Made by a program: the position numbers and the translations under genes
Notes under the pieces: model-generated
The model's database searches: none
Told to the model about the DNA's origin: nothing
Seen by the model: the letters and a program-made list of their open reading frames with translations, nothing else
In this document: piece by piece, positions 53,769 to 62,949 of the stretch
How the letters are laid out: every line of letters begins with the position of its first letter
Numbering within the stretch: the first letter of the stretch is position 1
Origin: Vulcanisaeta sp. JCM 16159
Lineage (GTDB): Archaea; Thermoproteota; Thermoprotei; Thermoproteales; Thermocladiaceae
Direction of reading: 5' to 3'
Assembly: GCF_001316265.1 (NCBI RefSeq)
Contig: NZ_BBDN01000011.1
Coordinates: forward strand, 1-64,000
DNA length: 64,000 nucleotides

Positions 53769-53784
53769 ATTGACCAGTTGGGCA
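53769..53784 (+). promoter_or_regulatory. Putative TetR operator at the fmdE-like start
   Basis: ATTGACCAGTTGGGCA, a degenerate copy of the TTGAC..GTCAA palindrome, sits between the A/T-rich GATTAAATATT (53756-53766) and the ATG at 53785. Same TATA-operator-ATG layout as the polyferredoxin gene. One half-site is weaker. Confidence 0.5.
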
Positions 53785-54433
53785 ATGGATCAATACGGCC
53801 TCGGCAAACCTGAAGTACGAGATTCCTGACTGGGTCTTTGAGTTCCATGGACATAGATGCCCAGCGCTTGTTCTGGGTTACTTGGCGGGTAAGTACGCCC
53901 TTAAACTGCTTGGGATTGAGAGGGAGAGGGACTCGGGTACCTACGTGTTTTCCGAGACTGGGGATGAGCATCACCAGGAGTGTTTCGACGATGGTGTGCA
54001 AGCAGCCACTGGATGCACATACGGCAAGGGCCTTTACAAAAGGCTATACTACGGGAAGCTGGCAATAATACTCTATAGACCAGGTAAGGGGGCCGTAAGA
54101 GTTGCCATAAAGTCGGAGTTCTTGAACGAACTCGGCAAGTTCGAGTTCTTTAGGTACCGGAGGTCAGGGATACCGGCTTCCCAGGTACCTAGGGAGGTGG
54201 TTGATGAGGTCATAAACTTCGTACTATCTAAAGATCCCGAGGAGGTATTTAAGTACGAATTCCTTAAGGACTTCAATTACAGGCCAGCAATTAGGAAGGC
54301 GATGAGCAGGATACCTTGTGACTCATGCGGGGAGCTCGTTTTTGAGAATTATATCAAGATATTTAATGGAAAGAAACTATGCCCAAGGTGCTACGAGACT
54401 GAGTTGAGGGGAGAATCACGAGGATCACTATGA
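53785..54433 (+). CDS. FmdE-family protein with C-terminal zinc ribbon
   Basis: About 215 residues. IPDWVFEFHGHRCPALVLGY is the FmdE signature (H-G-H-x-C-P), and HQECFDDGVQAATGCTYGKG continues the fold. The C-terminal zinc ribbon is CDSCGELVF...CPRCYE. FmdE proteins accompany formylmethanofuran dehydrogenases and other molybdenum/tungsten or formate-type oxidoreductases; their exact role is unknown. ATG 53785 requires a frameshift near 53810. Its stop overlaps the following TauE/SafE gene (ATGA). Confidence 0.82.
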
Positions 54434-55190
54434 TTACGGCAGACCTAACTCCTATCATAATCACCATACTAACCTGGGCAATCTCAGCGCTCTTCGCAAT
54501 CGCTGGAGTGGGTGCGGCCAATACCCTAATCCCTATATACTACTCGCTAGGCATACCATTCCCTGTGGCGGCCGCCTCAGGGCTATTACTCAATGTGTTC
54601 TCCTTATCCACGGCCACAATATACAATGCGAATAAGAAGAGGATTCTGTGGAGGTTGGGGACAATCTTCCTAATACCCGCCATCGTCATGGCGCCAATAG
54701 GCGCCTACATAGGCATCCACACACCAAGGAAGATACTGCTCTGCGCATTCGCGGCATTCCTGGCATACACACTATACAACCTGGCGAAGGGTAGGGTTAA
54801 GGAGAGAGTGGGCAGGTTTTACATGGGCCTAAAGGGCTATGCGCTGGGTGTGTTTACCGGTGCTATTGTGGGCTTCCTAGGGGGTTTGCTTGGCGTTGGT
54901 GGCGGCATGATAATCCTGCCCGTACTAGCCTCATAGAGAATGACTATAAGAGGGTTTCGGCAACGGCGGGTTATATAGCATTGTTTAGCTCAGCAAGCGG
55001 CTTTGCGAGCTACCTATTCTTATTGAGGGGTATTGATTACATGCTATGGATCATGGTACTAGTGGGCGGTGTCTTGGGCGGGTTCACAGGTTCGTACCTA
55101 ATGAATAGGATAAGGACCCAATACATGAGATTTGTCATAATGTTAATAATAGCGTTTGTGCTTGGAAAAATATTGATAAGCATCCTTTAA
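54430..55190 (+). CDS. TauE/SafE-family anion permease 2
   Basis: About 253 residues, 7-8 helices. ISALFAIAGVGAANTLIPIY is the first signature and GAIVGFLGGLLGVGGGMIIL the second. After a frameshift near 54935 it continues KRVSATAGYIALFSSASGF and ends MLIIAFVLGKILISIL. Overlaps fmdE by four bases. It differs clearly from permease 1 in sequence and base composition, so it is not a recent duplicate. Confidence 0.85.
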
Positions 55191-55214
55191 ACTAGGTAAT
55201 TTGGGCGTCTTCTC

Positions 55215-55754
55215 ATGAGTTCTCCAGTTCTCGGGTCTAGGGAGAGGATTCTGCAGGCGGCCAGTGAGGTCTTTGCCGAGGAGGGCTTTTTCAGGGCCTC
55301 TGTGGATGAGGTGTGCAGTAGGGCAGGTGTATCCAAGGGATTGGTATTTTGGTACTTCAAGTCCAAGGATCAGTTGATAATTGAGGTTGCCCGGAGGAGC
55401 ATTCCCCTTGATGTTGTTGAGGACTGCCTGGGTAGAGGAGGCGGTGGGTATGAGATCCTTAGGTGCATTGGGATTGGTTTCCTGGGGAAATACCGCGACT
55501 CGGTAATGAGGAGGTTATTCCTGCACACAATATCGGCAATGAACGTCTACAGGGAACTTGAGGAGAGCGTTAGAGAACTATGCAGGTCAATGGTGGTTAA
55601 GATAAGTAGGGTGGTCTTCAACGATGAGGGTCCCGAGGGCATTGTGAGGATTAGAGCATTCCTAGGTGGGTTGTTATGCTATGTGATTAATCCGCCGGGG
55701 ATTGATGAGGAGACCTACGTGAATACCCTGATGAGGATTACCCTGAGTAAATGA
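55215..55754 (+). CDS. Second TetR-family regulator
   Basis: 179 residues, intact. The helix-turn-helix domain is ERILQAASEVFAEEGFFRAS with VDEVCSRAGVSKGLVFWYFK. It resembles the first TetR in the DNA-recognition part (GVSKG-x-x-F-x-YFKSKD), so the two may bind related sites. The C-terminal domain differs. A TATA-like CCTTTAAAC (55184) overlaps the end of permease 2. No TGAC-type operator is visible at this promoter. Confidence 0.85.
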   Translation: MSSPVLGSRERILQAASEVFAEEGFFRASVDEVCSRAGVSKGLVFWYFKSKDQLIIEVARRSIPLDVVEDCLGRGGGGYEILRCIGIGFLGKYRDSVMRRLFLHTISAMNVYRELEESVRELCRSMVVKISRVVFNDEGPEGIVRIRAFLGGLLCYVINPPGIDEETYVNTLMRITLSK

Positions 55755-55765
55755 TAAATTTGACT

Positions 55766-57395
55766 TTAATACCTGGCTTTACTCAGCCTCCTAATTATTA
55801 GTACGGGTATTGGTGATCTCGCCACAACCTTCAATGCGACACTACCAATGATATGCGGCCTGTGGCCCATCATGACTAGGTCAAACTTGCCCGTACTCGC
55901 ATAGTCAATAATTATTGATGCGGGGTCGCCAACGGCAGCCTCATAATTAATATTTATATTATTTATCTCAATAATCTTACTGGACTTAATGATATTGATT
56001 AAGTTAATTAACTTACCCTCCGCAACCTTCTTCCCCTCGGCAATAACGTTCTCCGTAATGAACTCACTAACCTCGGAAAGGTTAAGCGGCACAACGTAAA
56101 GAAGTGTTACACTACTTACGTTGCTTAATCTACTCAATCCCTCAATAACCCATCTCTCTGTGTCTCTCGATAAGTCCACAGGGATTAAGACGTTTAGGCC
56201 TGGCTTACCCACCATGCTCTCAATCTCAAAGGCTCCCTCTTCAGCAATACCCCTGGCACTGACCTTAGCCCCCTCCTCCACGGGCACCTTAATAGCCTCC
56301 CTCTCCCTCCTAACTCCATAGAAGTTCATAACCCTATCCCTCAACTTGAGAAATGTTATTATGAAGACCACCTGGAAGGCAGGTAGTAATGATGGTGGCA
56401 TTGAGGCTAAGAAGGCGATTCCAGAACCAAGTGGCGCGAGCGCCACTGCACTTAGTGCTATGGCCGTTGCTCATTCTTCGGAATACCAGTTAGTATCGCC
56501 ACCATTGCTGGGTCATACGGTGACTCACCCCTCCTATTCAATTTAACGTACTTAAAGAGCAGCGTGAATACCGCGAGTGATACGGAGCCGAAAACCATAG
56601 CTGAGTAGAATATGCCCAGCACATCCATCATGTGCGTGATGAGGACTCCTGCATGGGCGAAGAATATCGTGAATATTATGATCATCATACCAATCATTGT
56701 GATTGATGGGAATAAGGGGCTGATCCTCCTAAACCCTGCCTGCCCCATCCTCCTGATCATCGCCTCGCGGGTTGGTATTGCCAGGACCAGCGGTATGATT
56801 AGGACCTCTATTATAGTCATGACTAGGTTCATCTCGACCTTCCCAAGGACTGCGCCGGATAGTGTGAGCCCCCTTACATGGGTTAGGAACATGCTTATGT
56901 AGGCTGAGGACTCAGCGGGTATCAACGCTAGCGATAGTATGAATGATAGGGCTACCATAGCCGTTGCGGCACTTATGTCAGCCATCATTAACCCCACATA
57001 GCCAATGCTCATTGATGAGCATGGGACAACCCAGGCAAGGAAGAGGCCAAACCTAACGAAGGGGCTTGGTACAAATAATAGCCCAAGTAGTACTGCCATT
57101 AACGGGCTGTAAACGAAGTTCAGCAGTACCACCGCCGTAGTCAGCTTGTAATTCCTAAAGGCGTTTCCCAATGCCTTATGTTTAGCATGAGTAACATGGG
57201 GAATATCATTATGTATATGGAGGCCATCATTACCATGTTCAATAACTGCTCGTGATAACGCACCCAACCTATACTGTAGTAACCTGCGACCAGGCCGAGA
57301 ACTATCATGAGACCTACGTAGGCACCAAGCCACCTATCAAGGTGCGCCCTAACTCTCTCCAACCTATTACTTACTTCAAGTGTGTTTGACGTCAC
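55766..57395 (-). CDS. Arsenite/bile-acid-type permease fused to a universal stress domain
   Basis: About 540 residues. The N-terminal 350 form ten helices of the ACR3/BASS permease type (YVGLMIVLGLVAGYYSIGW, LNFVYSPLMAVLLGLLF, WVVPCSSMSIGYVGLMMADI, ending QVVFIITFLKLRDRVMNFYG). The last 200 form a universal stress (USP) domain: GLNVLIPVDLSRDTERWVIE, TLLYVVPLNLSE, and FDLVMMGHRPHIIGSVALKV with the G-x2-G-x9-G-S type ATP loop. ACR3 enzymes normally have PCTAM; here PCSSM, so arsenite specificity is uncertain. Frameshifts near 57180 and 56455, but the junction to USP is continuous. Start taken as GTG 57395. Confidence 0.75.
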
Positions 57396-57662
57396 GAAGC
57401 ACGACAAAACACGCAAAGCTAATAGGTCTTTCTGGCAAAACTTTGGATGGTAATGAAATATAGTTGTAATAATTAGATGATCAAAGTAGGGAGAGAGACA
57501 AGAATTGCCACTAAATATTTTGGCTATGCATATGTAATCCTTAATACTTTCTTAAAATGAATTCCTTAGATAATTATTTACCATATTGTGAGACATGTGT
57601 AAAATATACCGTGTAGGAGACTGTGAATTGGTAATGATTTTTCGAGGCATCGCCGTAACCCT

Positions 57663-58112
57663 TCACTTCACCTTATCAATAACAACATTAAGTTCCGTGT
57701 TATATACCTTAAACTTAGTGAGATTATTCAATATGAACCTCCTAATATTATCCAAATCCCTACCCACTATCACGGTTACAATACGCTTATCGCCAGTAAT
57801 TATGAATAATTCCTTGATCATTTCCTGAGACCTCATGAAGTCCAGGGCCTCCTCCATGTTCTCCGGCGGTACATTAAAGAACAGGACGACCTCACTATAA
57901 CCCAACGCCTTATAATCAACAACAGCCCTACACCCCTTAATAACGCCCATACGCTTAAGTCTCTCAATCCTATGCCTAACGGTCCACGGGCTCCTACCAA
58001 CCCTCTTCGCAACCTCATGGTACGTAAGCGCGCAATCCTCCTCAAGGACTCTTAGTATCTCATGATCTAAATCATCAAGCAGTAGGGAATCGTTCCCATG
58101 TACACGTCTCAT
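57663..58112 (-). CDS. Lrp/AsnC-family regulator
   Basis: About 149 residues, intact. The DNA-binding domain is LDDLDHEILRVLEEDCALTY with HEVAKRVGRSPWTVRHRIER. The RAM ligand domain is YSEVVLFFNVPPENMEEALD with ELFIITGDKRIVTVIVGRDL. Such proteins sense amino acids or redox state and often autoregulate. It stands alone, convergent with nothing, so its target is not indicated. ATG 58112 preferred over a TTG three codons earlier. Confidence 0.9.
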   Translation of the reverse strand: MRRVHGNDSLLLDDLDHEILRVLEEDCALTYHEVAKRVGRSPWTVRHRIERLKRMGVIKGCRAVVDYKALGYSEVVLFFNVPPENMEEALDFMRSQEMIKELFIITGDKRIVTVIVGRDLDNIRRFILNNLTKFKVYNTELNVVIDKVK

Positions 58113-58121
58113 AACCCCCAA

Positions 58122-58430
58122 CCATGAAAATTAACCCTAGGCGTTATAAGCTTTTTACAGGGATCATTACTAAGCCCGTTGTGCTATCTCCGCATATATA
58201 ATTTCTTCCTTAACCATAGTGCAACATTGACAGGGCTTATGAGAACTGGCACTTCGAATAACGGCCCTACTGCCCCATTGACCAACAAGTCAATGTATTA
58301 TTTAAAATCCTATTTCACGTGTATTGTGAAATAAGTAGATCCTTGAGATCTATGGTACGTGAAAACGTGGGAATTACCACGTAATGCATTATAAAGGATT
58401 ATTATTGGGTTTACATTAATTACATTGGTT
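58122..58430. other. Divergent intergenic region
   Basis: About 310 bases between the Lrp-type gene and the methyltransferase gene. It contains CATTATAAAGG (58387-58397), a probable TATA box for the methyltransferase gene about 35 bases upstream of ATG 58431. Two short inverted sequences CACGTG-like (58316 and near 58350) occur; no gene. Confidence 0.4.
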
Positions 58431-58881
58431 ATGCTAAGTTACAAGCTCTATGTGCGTGGTTACTACGAGGCCCTGGGCACCAGGTACCTGGAACTCTACC
58501 TAAGGGATAGCGTGCTTGGTTACGTAAGGGCTTCGGAGATACTGAGGGTGAGGGCTGCGAGGGTCCTGGACATTGGCTGTGGGATCGGCGTTGGGGCCGG
58601 CCTGCTGTCCGGCTTGGCTAGGCAGTACGTGTGCCTAGACATTGCCTGCGGCGTGCTTAAGTACGCCAATTACCTGCCGAACGTTGACGTGGTCTGTGCT
58701 GACGCGGCATTACTGCCCATTAGGCCCGGCTCCATTGATTATGCCTGGCAATAAACGTCATTAATGCCGACACCGATGGGGAGCAGATACTTAGGGAGGC
58801 CCTGGGCCTAGGTGCCCGCGTCTATGCTGAGTCGCCTAGGGCCGTGGATAATGAGTTAATTAATCGCCTATTGCGTGGGTA
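58431..58881 (+). CDS. Small SAM-dependent methyltransferase-like protein
   Basis: About 150 residues. ARVLDIGCGIGVGAGLLSGL is motif I of class I methyltransferases; YVCLDIACGVLKYA and VVCADAALLPIRPGSIDYA are motifs II and III-IV. After a frameshift near 58750 the end reads INADTDGEQILREALGLGAR. It is short for the family and may be a minimal or truncated form. It precedes the toxin-antitoxin cluster. Confidence 0.65.
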
Positions 58882-58916
58882 GGTTTTTAACTCAGGGCTC
58901 AGCATTAATGCTGGTA

Positions 58917-59149
58917 ATGGGTTTTGAGGAGGTGATTAAGGAGTTGAGGGATAGGGAGGAGGAGGCTAGGAGGATTAGGAGGGCTGAGGCTGATTGGGAC
59001 TTCATAAACTCACTGCCCCCCAGGGTTAAGTTAGCGGTCATTCACTATATAGAGACTGGGGATATTTACGTGTCGGCTAGGATAGCCGGCATGAGTGTTG
59101 AGGAGTTTAATGAGGTTAGGATTAGGCGAGGGTTCCAAATGCCAACTGA
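58917..59149 (+). CDS. Antitoxin-like protein (UPF0175-type), copy 1
   Basis: About 77 residues: a coiled N-terminus (EEVIKELRDREEEARRIRRA), DWDFINSLPPRVKLAVIHYI and ETGDIYVSARIAGMSVEEF. This pattern is typical of antitoxins paired with PIN toxins in Thermoproteales. In the raw frame it runs into the PIN gene, but with one base restored near 59126 it ends RARVPNAN and stops at 59147-59149, overlapping the PIN start by 11 bases. It is a paralogue of the gene at 59635. Confidence 0.7.
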
Positions 59150-59638
59150 CGCCATTGCCGACACGTCATTCATAATCGACTGGGTTAGGTACTCAGGGAG
59201 GGACTTATTGTTTAGGTTGTTCAGTACTGTGTGGATTCCCGAGCCCGTGCTTAATGAGGTTAGGTCTGAAAACTCCCTTTCCTGGATAACGGGTAAGTTA
59301 GCCGAGGGTAAATTTGCGCTATTCCCTGAGCTGACTAATTATAGGGATGAGGCCCTGAGACTCATGGAATTGAGCAGTAGGTATCCGGTTAGGAGGCTTG
59401 ATTACCCTGAGGCCTACTGCATTGCCGTGGCTAGCGATAGGGGCTACGTAGTGCTTTCCGAAAATGGCGGCGCTATGCATCGCAATTCCTCTACGCCAGG
59501 GCCAGGGTCTGGAGGGCCTTCGAGGTTCTGGCGGAACTACTTAGGTTGGGCGTGATTGATAGGAGTGAGTTTTATAAGTATGAGAGGGAGACAATGCATA
59601 GGTTCTCAAGGAGGGATTTAGAAAGGCTTGGGCTATGA
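59139..59638 (+). CDS. PIN-domain toxin (VapC-like RNase)
   Basis: About 166 residues. AIADTSFIIDWVRYSGRDLL carries the first conserved Asp. VWIPEPVLNEVRSE supplies the second acid, and YPEAYCIAVASDRGYVVLSE the remaining acids, as expected of a metal-dependent RNase. After a frameshift near 59480 the chain continues FLYARARVWRAFEVLAELLR and ends RRDLERLGL. ATG at 59139 overlaps the preceding antitoxin, and the TGA overlaps the next antitoxin (ATGA at 59635). Confidence 0.75.
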
Positions 59639-59859
59639 GTGACGTGATTAGGGAGCTTGAGGAGCGTGAGAGGGAGTTGAGAGAAATGAGGAGGAGGGAG
59701 GCTGATTGGGATTTCATTAATTCACTACCGCCCAGGATTAGGAGTGCCGTGGTACTATTCATAGAGACTGGTGACCTAAGGCTCGCCCAGAGGCTGTCCG
59801 GCCTTGGCCTTGAGGACTTCGTGGACATCCTCAGGAGGGCCAGGGTTTGGATCACCTAA
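59635..59859 (+). CDS. Antitoxin-like protein, copy 2
   Basis: 74 residues, intact: RELEERERELREMRRREADW, DFINSLPPRIRSAVVLFIET and GDLRLAQRLSGLGLEDFVDI. Strongly similar to the antitoxin at 58917 (DWDFINSLPPR and I-E-T-G-D shared). Overlaps the toxin stop. Two antitoxins flanking one PIN toxin suggest a duplication with loss of the second toxin, or a dual-antitoxin design. Confidence 0.75.
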   Translation: MSDVIRELEERERELREMRRREADWDFINSLPPRIRSAVVLFIETGDLRLAQRLSGLGLEDFVDILRRARVWIT

Positions 59860-59893
59860 GGCTATTTAAGGCAACCCAGTGGGGTGTAGAATC

Positions 59894-60899
59894 GTGAAGA
59901 GGGTTAGGTTGAGGTTTGCTGGTGGCGTTGAGGTTGACTTCGTTGATAGGGATCTTGCCCTTAGGCGTGTTGAGGATTGGGCTGGGCGTGGGATGGGCGT
60001 GGTTCACGTGGTTTATGGCCCTGAGGCTGCGGTAAAACGGCGTGGCTTAGGCAATCAGCGGAGTTGCTCAGAGAATTGGGCTTTGACGTTGTTTACGTTA
60101 ATCCCATTGATAGGGATGTCCTCGCCGAGTTTAGTGTTAAGGAGTTGAGGGGGGAGTTCATGAGGCTTGTTAGGGAGCCATTAGCCAAAACGCCCTTGGT
60201 AAATTGGCTTGGCTTGCCCTCGACATGGCTAAGGAGTTGATTAAGGCAACGAGGGGCAAAATAGCCGTAATAGTTGACGACGCCTTCCAAATACTCGGCG
60301 TAAAGGAATCAGCAATATACGTAAAAGCCCTACTAAACCTAATCGAGTATCCACCAGAAAGTTACGAAAGGATAGTCACTATAGCGGCAACCAGCGAGGG
60401 CATCTCTAAGTATGAAATAGGTAGGCATAGGTGGGCCTATATAGACGTCATGTGGAATATGCCCAGGGGTGGTTTTGAACAATTGTACGGGCAAATATCT
60501 GGTGATAAGCCACTATTCGAGGATGTGTGGAGGATAACGGGTGGAAATCCAAAGGCGCTGGGTCAGTTATATGAGGCTAATTGGAGCATCGACAGTGTGG
60601 TTGACAGGATTATTAACGAGAGAGTGATCACCCCACGCTTCATTAGTAGGTGGCGTGGGTGGCTTGAGGAGGCTGTGAGGGACCCGGACGCCCTATGGAG
60701 CCCGGACGCGCCGGAGGAGTTAATTAATGAGTTGGTTGAGAAGAACCTAATAATTTACTTCCTACCCGAGAGGAATCCGGAGTTTTGGATTGATGAACCG
60801 CCTGGGAGGGATCCTGAGCTTGGCATTGGCAAGTATGTGGCCTGGCAAACACCACTGCATAGGGAGGCCGTTAGGAGGGCCCTCCAGGACATTAAATAA
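59894..60899 (+). CDS. P-loop ATPase, archaeal family
   Basis: About 335 residues. RVRLRFAGGVEVDFVDRDLA leads in; Walker A reads VVYGPEGCGKT across a frameshift near 60030; Walker B is KIAVIVDDAFQILG; RITGGNPKALGQLYEANWSI is a sensor-2-like motif. The winged C-terminus includes PEELINELVEKNLIIYF. Further frameshift near 60200. Same broad class as the ATPase at 39.2 kb but a distinct subfamily. GTG 59894 is 23-33 bases after a TATA box (GGCTATTTAAGG, 59860). Confidence 0.72.
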
Positions 60900-60923
60900 T
60901 CAATCACGGCTCCACGCCAAGCC

Positions 60924-61280
60924 TCACATTAATAGTAACTCAGTGGGCCTTAGTGTTTTGTTCACTGGATCAACCTCTAGGCCGAGCTCCTCAAGGGTTG
61001 TTGCGCCCAGGAGGTATATTCCCTCATCACCAAACACCACCATCGTGTGGGCCCTTATTCCCTGAACCTCAATACCAACAACGCCAACACTTCTCTCAAT
61101 GATTCTACCATCCGCAAGCTTAAACCTCCTTAAACCCATCGGCTTAACCCCCAATTCATTTAATAGTTTAGCGGGCAGCACCGTATATACCGAGCCTGTG
61201 TCCACCACGAGTTCTACCTCGCTTGGCTCGCTAGGCCTATCCACACTCCATACCTTAGCCCTAACCCTTATAAAGCCCAT
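60924..61280 (-). CDS. Retropepsin-like aspartic protease
   Basis: 118 residues, intact. VELVVDTGSVYTVLPAKLLN holds the catalytic D-T-G-S of single-domain clan AA aspartic proteases. FKLADGRIIERSVGVVGIEV and YLLGATTLEELGLEVDPVNK complete the fold (hydrophobic-hydrophobic-G near the end). Such proteins act as homodimers. Biological role in archaea unknown. The region faces the ATPase gene tail to tail. Confidence 0.85.
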   Translation of the reverse strand: MGFIRVRAKVWSVDRPSEPSEVELVVDTGSVYTVLPAKLLNELGVKPMGLRRFKLADGRIIERSVGVVGIEVQGIRAHTMVVFGDEGIYLLGATTLEELGLEVDPVNKTLRPTELLLM

Positions 61281-61399
61281 ATCAAGATGCTCTTATAATC
61301 AATTCTTTAAAACTTTAGCGCCCTGCTACGTGGTGTTTCAATTACTATTTTTCGTCATGTTCCTGAGACAATCCGTTGAGTTAAAAAAATAAAAAGGCA

Positions 61400-61789
61400 A
61401 TGCCTTACCCAAGGCTTCGGTGGGATTATTACGTGTTTAAAAGAGGAGGAGCTAAGGAGGAGGATAATAGAGGAGAGGAGAAGGGTGGAGGAGTTGAGAA
61501 GGAGGTTGGAGGAGGTCAGGAGGGATCTGGAGTTGATTTACGAGCTTCAGAGGGAGGCAATGCGTTGTATGGAGAAGAGTGCATAGGCTTACTTAGGGAG
61601 TTGCTTAGTTTGTCGTCTGAAAGTTCAGCACTATACTTCGAGCTCTACCAGGCATGGGAGGAGGCTAAGATAGAGACAATGCGCCTCGGAGGATTGATAG
61701 GAGCGTGTAGATTTAGGAACCCGGAATTAGCTGGCAGGCTTTATGAGAGGTATATGTACCTCTTTCGGAAGTATCTACGTGGGGAGTGA
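61400..61789 (+). CDS. Coiled-coil hypothetical protein
   Basis: About 129 codons. The N-terminal frame is low in complexity, but a second frame (61430-61590) gives a clean coiled coil (EEELRRRIIEERRRVEELRR, LELIYELQREAMRCMEKS), so a frameshift near 61435 and another near 61590 are likely. The C-terminus reads ESSALYFELYQAWEEAKIET and RFRNPELAGRLYERYMYLFR. No family recognised. A TATA-like run (TTAAAAAAATAAAAAGG) lies just upstream of the ATG. Confidence 0.5.
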   Translation: MPYPRLRWDYYVFKRGGAKEEDNRGEEKGGGVEKEVGGGQEGSGVDLRASEGGNALYGEECIGLLRELLSLSSESSALYFELYQAWEEAKIETMRLGGLIGACRFRNPELAGRLYERYMYLFRKYLRGE

Positions 61790-61802
61790 CGCATTTTATC
61801 AT

Positions 61803-62949
61803 TTACGGCTGCCGCATCCTCATGATTAATAGCAGGGCTATTGCAAAGGATATTAATGATGAGGCTGATGCGAAGTAGTAGGCGTAGGAGTAGTGTACCT
61901 GGTATAGGGCCCCCATGATGGTATTTCCAAGGAATACCCCTACGCTTCTACCGAAGGTTAACAACCCCATCCCAGAACCCACTGCTTCCTCCGGCATTAG
62001 TTTAGATATTATGGTCGGTTCAAAGACCTCAGTGGCTGCGACTGCAATACCCAGCGTGAATGCCATTGGTACAGGCCAATAATTCCGAATGGAGCCAATA
62101 ACGCAAAACCCAGGGAGGCTACTGAACCCACTAGGTATCCAAGGAAGGCTAAACCAGAATACTCGTTAAGCTTCAGTCTACCAAACACGTAACCAAACAC
62201 CGCAGATGCCATTAGGAATACGCCATATGTCAGCACGGCTAGGTAGTCTTCATGCGTAAACTCGGCGGTTGTTATTACCGGGAACCCGAAGCTGTATTGC
62301 GAGAATCCGAAGAAGAACGTGGACAGTACAATTAACCACACGAACCTATGGGTTGCCCTTAAACTCGCGATGCTGGGCCTCGAGTTTGTCTTCACCCTGC
62401 CTGCGTTAACCGTGGACAGTATCAATGTTGATATTACCAGTGGTATTGCCGTGATTGCAAGCAAGTACTCAATTGGGAGTTTAAGGTAGAGTAGTATTGC
62501 TGTGTATGTTATGGCCAATGCCGCACCCGTTATATCAAGCGCGTGGAGGATTCCAAAGGCCTCACTCCTCTCGTTAGGTTCCGTGACCTCGCTAAGCATG
62601 GCCCTCCTGGGCGGTGTCCTGAGGTTCCTAGCCCACCAACCAACTAGAAATATTAACCAAGCCTCCCACCAATACCTGGAGAAGCCGAGTAATGCGACTA
62701 CGGTTATTACCGCATTGCCGATCACGGCAACCCTCTTCCTACCATATACATCACCCAGAAGCCACCCAGGAAGCCTATGAAACTGCCTAAGCCGTAATTA
62801 ACAGCCTCGACAACGCCGTAAAGCCACATCGGCGCGCCCAGGAATACAACGAATATCAATGGGAACATGACCACAGCCGTCTGGTAACCAAGGTCCGCGA
62901 AGAATGCCGAGAATGATATCTTCAAGACCTCCCCACGATTCCTCATCAA
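61803..62949 (-). CDS. Major facilitator superfamily transporter
   Basis: About 382 residues, 12 helices. EVLKISFSAFFADLGYQTAV starts it, AVNYGLGSFIGFLGGFW and WARNLRTPPRRAMLSEVTEP follow, then TFFFGFSQYSFGFPVITTAE and EEAVGSGMGLLTFGRSVGVF. The R-T-P-x-R-x-A-M-L-x-E-V motif is typical of archaeal MFS proteins of unknown substrate. Frameshifts near 62740 and 62060. ATG 62949 overlaps the end of the ClC gene, so both are one operon. Confidence 0.8.

Noticed and set aside
58875-59555. Antitoxin-PIN fusion protein
   Set aside because: Restoring one base near 59126 gives a natural antitoxin end and an overlapping PIN start, and the paralogous antitoxin is free-standing; the fusion is probably an artefact.
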